From positions 1 to 6,733 of the forward strand of contig JAUWMM010000102.1 in assembly GCA_030613145.1 (NCBI GenBank): 6,733 nucleotides of DNA. Reading direction: 5' to 3'. The translations under genes and the position numbers were made by a program. The DNA is from Desulfobacterales bacterium (lineage in GTDB: Bacteria > Desulfobacterota > Desulfobacteria > Desulfobacterales > C00003060). Shown one piece after another: positions 5,924-6,733 of the stretch. Position 1 is the first letter of the stretch; every line of letters starts with the position of its first letter. The notes beneath the pieces were generated by a model that saw nothing but the letters and a program-made list of their open reading frames with translations, was not told where the DNA came from and made no database searches.

Positions 5924-5948
5924 AAAAAACTATAGTGCTACGTTTTTT
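5924..5948. repeat. A/T-rich inverted repeat
   Basis: AAAAAAC (5924-5930) and GTTTTTT (5942-5948) pair across an 11-base loop. A run of A on one side and T on the other resembles the flanks of a weak bidirectional terminator, but the stem has only one G-C pair, so terminator function is doubtful. Confidence 0.25.
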
Positions 5949-5980
5949 CAAAATCTGATACCATAAGTGTGGTTGAATCT

Positions 5981-5999
5981 CAATCAAGGTCCTTGATTG
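5981..5999. promoter_or_regulatory. Perfect 19-bp palindrome, candidate operator
   Basis: CAATCAAGG, a central T, then CCTTGATTG: nine-base arms with no mismatch, the strongest dyad in the window. It lies 190 bases before the cytochrome start codon and about 77 bases before the -35 box, a distance that suits an activator or an upstream repressor site. The half-site ATCAAG is shared with 5846-5860. The order ATCAA...TTGAT is the reverse of the FNR/Crp-type TTGAT...ATCAA, so FNR is not an obvious binder. Confidence 0.5.
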
Positions 6000-6062
6000 T
6001 GGATTGCCTCTGCATAAGTCCCAGTGAGGTAAACGGTTTCCTTGCAGCCGACCAACCATATT

Positions 6063-6081
6063 TGTCAAAAAATACTTGACA
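6063..6081. repeat. Inverted repeat ending in the -35 box
   Basis: TGTCAA (6063-6068) and TTGACA (6076-6081) are perfect complements across seven bases. The right arm is also the candidate -35 hexamer, so a regulator bound here would compete with or contact RNA polymerase. Six-base arms could be chance. Confidence 0.3.
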
Positions 6082-6102
6082 TTATTATACCGTGATGATA
6101 AT
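6076..6102 (+). promoter_or_regulatory. Candidate promoter of the cytochrome gene
   Basis: A consensus -35 TTGACA (6076-6081) is followed by GATAAT (6097-6102), one mismatch from the -10 consensus. The spacer is 15 bases, shorter than the usual 17, which may mean dependence on an activator. The dyad ATTATTAT/ATGATAAT (6081-6088 and 6095-6102, seven of eight pairs) lies inside the promoter and could be an operator. Transcription would start near 6109, leaving a leader of about 60 bases. Confidence 0.45.
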
Positions 6103-6156
6103 TGGTTACGACCTTAGATGAATAGCTAAACCCATGAGAAATCATGACAAATTTTG

Positions 6157-6162
6157 AGGAGA
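6157..6162 (+). promoter_or_regulatory. Ribosome binding site of the cytochrome gene
   Basis: AGGAGA lies eight bases before the ATG at 6171, within a purine-rich tract running to the start codon. It favours 6171; the ATG two codons later would be slightly far. Confidence 0.7.
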
Positions 6163-6170
6163 GAGAGGGA

Positions 6171-6733
6171 ATGGCAATGCTAAGCAGAAAAAGGGGGATC
6201 GTTTTTTTCAGCGGTTTGTGCGTAATTGTTATGGCGCTTGTGGTATTAGTTGTTCAGGTAAAAACTGCAAATTCTGCAAAAGTGCCGCCTTTGACCGACT
6301 CTCATTGTGTCCATTGCCACCCCCAGCAGCCTGCAACCATTGAGGCGCAAGGAGCCAAACACAAGACCGAGGTTGGCTGTCACGACTGTCATGTGGAGCA
6401 CCCCCCCGTGGGAGCAAATGCTGTTCCAGAGTGCAGCATGTGCCACAGCGGAGAATCGCACTATGAGCGGGAGGGGTGTTCACGTTGCCATTCCGCCACG
6501 CATGCCCCACTTGATATAAAGATTGAAGGGGAGGTATCGGCCCCATGCCTAACATGCCACCCGCAGCAGGGTGATGAGGTACAGAAGCATCCCAGTGCCC
6601 ATACAGACGTGGCTTGCAACGAGTGCCATGATGTCCACCGAAAAATCCCCGATTGCATGGCATGTCATGAAAAACATACCGCAGACCAGGACTTTCAGGC
6701 CTGCAAGACCTGCCATCCTGTTCATATGCCACT
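6171..6733 (+). CDS. Multiheme cytochrome c, at least eight hemes (3' end outside window)
   Basis: The frame is open from the ATG to the window edge, 187 codons, with no stop. Residues 6-8 (RKR) and a hydrophobic stretch at about 10-30 form a signal peptide or an uncleaved membrane anchor; NSA at 34-36 is a possible cleavage site. The mature part has eight CxxCH heme c attachment motifs, with first cysteines at 46, 70, 88, 103, 126, 149, 162 and 178. Many extra His residues could serve as second axial ligands (for example His77, His97, His111, His144, His156 and His169). The hemes fall into two similar four-heme blocks, 46-107 and 126-182, both opening with CHPQQ. The protein must be exported by Sec and matured outside the cytoplasm; a role in periplasmic or membrane-bound electron transfer follows from the family. 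The exact subfamily and total heme count cannot be set from this fragment. Confidence 0.93.
   Translation, partial: MAMLSRKRGIVFFSGLCVIVMALVVLVVQVKTANSAKVPPLTDSHCVHCHPQQPATIEAQGAKHKTEVGCHDCHVEHPPVGANAVPECSMCHSGESHYEREGCSRCHSATHAPLDIKIEGEVSAPCLTCHPQQGDEVQKHPSAHTDVACNECHDVHRKIPDCMACHEKHTADQDFQACKTCHPVHMP

Larger units (their letters stand above)
5775..6170. other. Long non-coding divergent regulatory region
   Basis: These 396 bases separate the divergent cysteine-cluster and cytochrome genes. I find no convincing gene, tRNA or insertion sequence. The region is A+T-rich compared with the flanking genes and is dense in small dyads: two related palindromes (5846-5860 and 5981-5999), an A/T-rich inverted repeat (5924-5948), and overlapping dyads at the promoter (6063-6102). 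The length and dyad density fit a controlled promoter for the cytochrome gene, with several protein-binding sites. Confidence 0.6.

Noticed and set aside
5924..5948. Rho-independent terminator in the divergent region
   Set aside because: The stem is nearly all A-T, the loop is long, and neither flanking gene ends here.
6229..6732. 167-codon minus-strand frame opposite the cytochrome
   Set aside because: Produced by the repetitive TGC/CAC heme codons read backwards. The plus strand has a signal peptide, eight CxxCH motifs and a ribosome binding site.
1..6733. CRISPR array, phage genes, toxin-antitoxin or defence system
   Set aside because: No regularly spaced direct repeats, no integrase, transposase, nuclease or toxin-like products were found. 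The sirtuin is a plain deacylase without a fused defence domain.

Overview
The window carries nine genes or gene parts in a typical bacterial layout, about half G+C by eye. The mix fits an anaerobic Desulfobacterota-type organism (the former Deltaproteobacteria, such as a sulfate reducer or a syntroph): a class II fumarase, a radical SAM protein, a nitroreductase-fold flavoprotein, a cysteine-cluster protein and a dense multiheme cytochrome c. This is an inference from gene content; no marker gene fixes the taxon.

Layout, left to right. Bases 1-63 follow fumC and may hold the first codons of another leftward gene. fumC (64-1458) reads leftward. The 290-base gap between fumC and the rightward radical SAM gene (1749-2618) holds a 141-bp element bounded by a 17-bp inverted repeat (1531-1671) that looks like a miniature transposable element. 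The radical SAM gene converges on, and overlaps by 17 bp, a leftward nitroreductase-family gene (2602-3411). A short promoter region follows. Then comes a rightward three-gene cluster: a CoA-binding protein (3558-3995), a 62-residue unknown (4021-4209) and a Sir2 NAD-dependent deacylase with class III-type residues (4242-4979). The sirtuin converges on a leftward YkgJ-like cysteine-cluster protein (5013-5774). A 396-base non-coding region (5775-6170) carries two related perfect palindromes and a promoter-like sequence. It leads into a membrane-anchored or secreted cytochrome c with at least eight CxxCH motifs, cut off by the window end (6171-6733).

How the genes may work together. Fumarase belongs to central carbon metabolism (TCA or fumarate/succinate arm). 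The CoA-binding protein next to a deacylase with desuccinylase-type residues suggests a link between acyl-CoA levels and removal of lysine acylation. The cytochrome serves electron transfer outside the cytoplasm. These are separate transcription units and nothing shows one pathway joining them. The points most worth a second look are the paired palindromes upstream of the cytochrome, the internal four-heme duplication of that cytochrome, the miniature-transposon-like element, the CX4CX2C cluster motif of the radical SAM protein, and the CoA-binding/small protein/sirtuin cluster.
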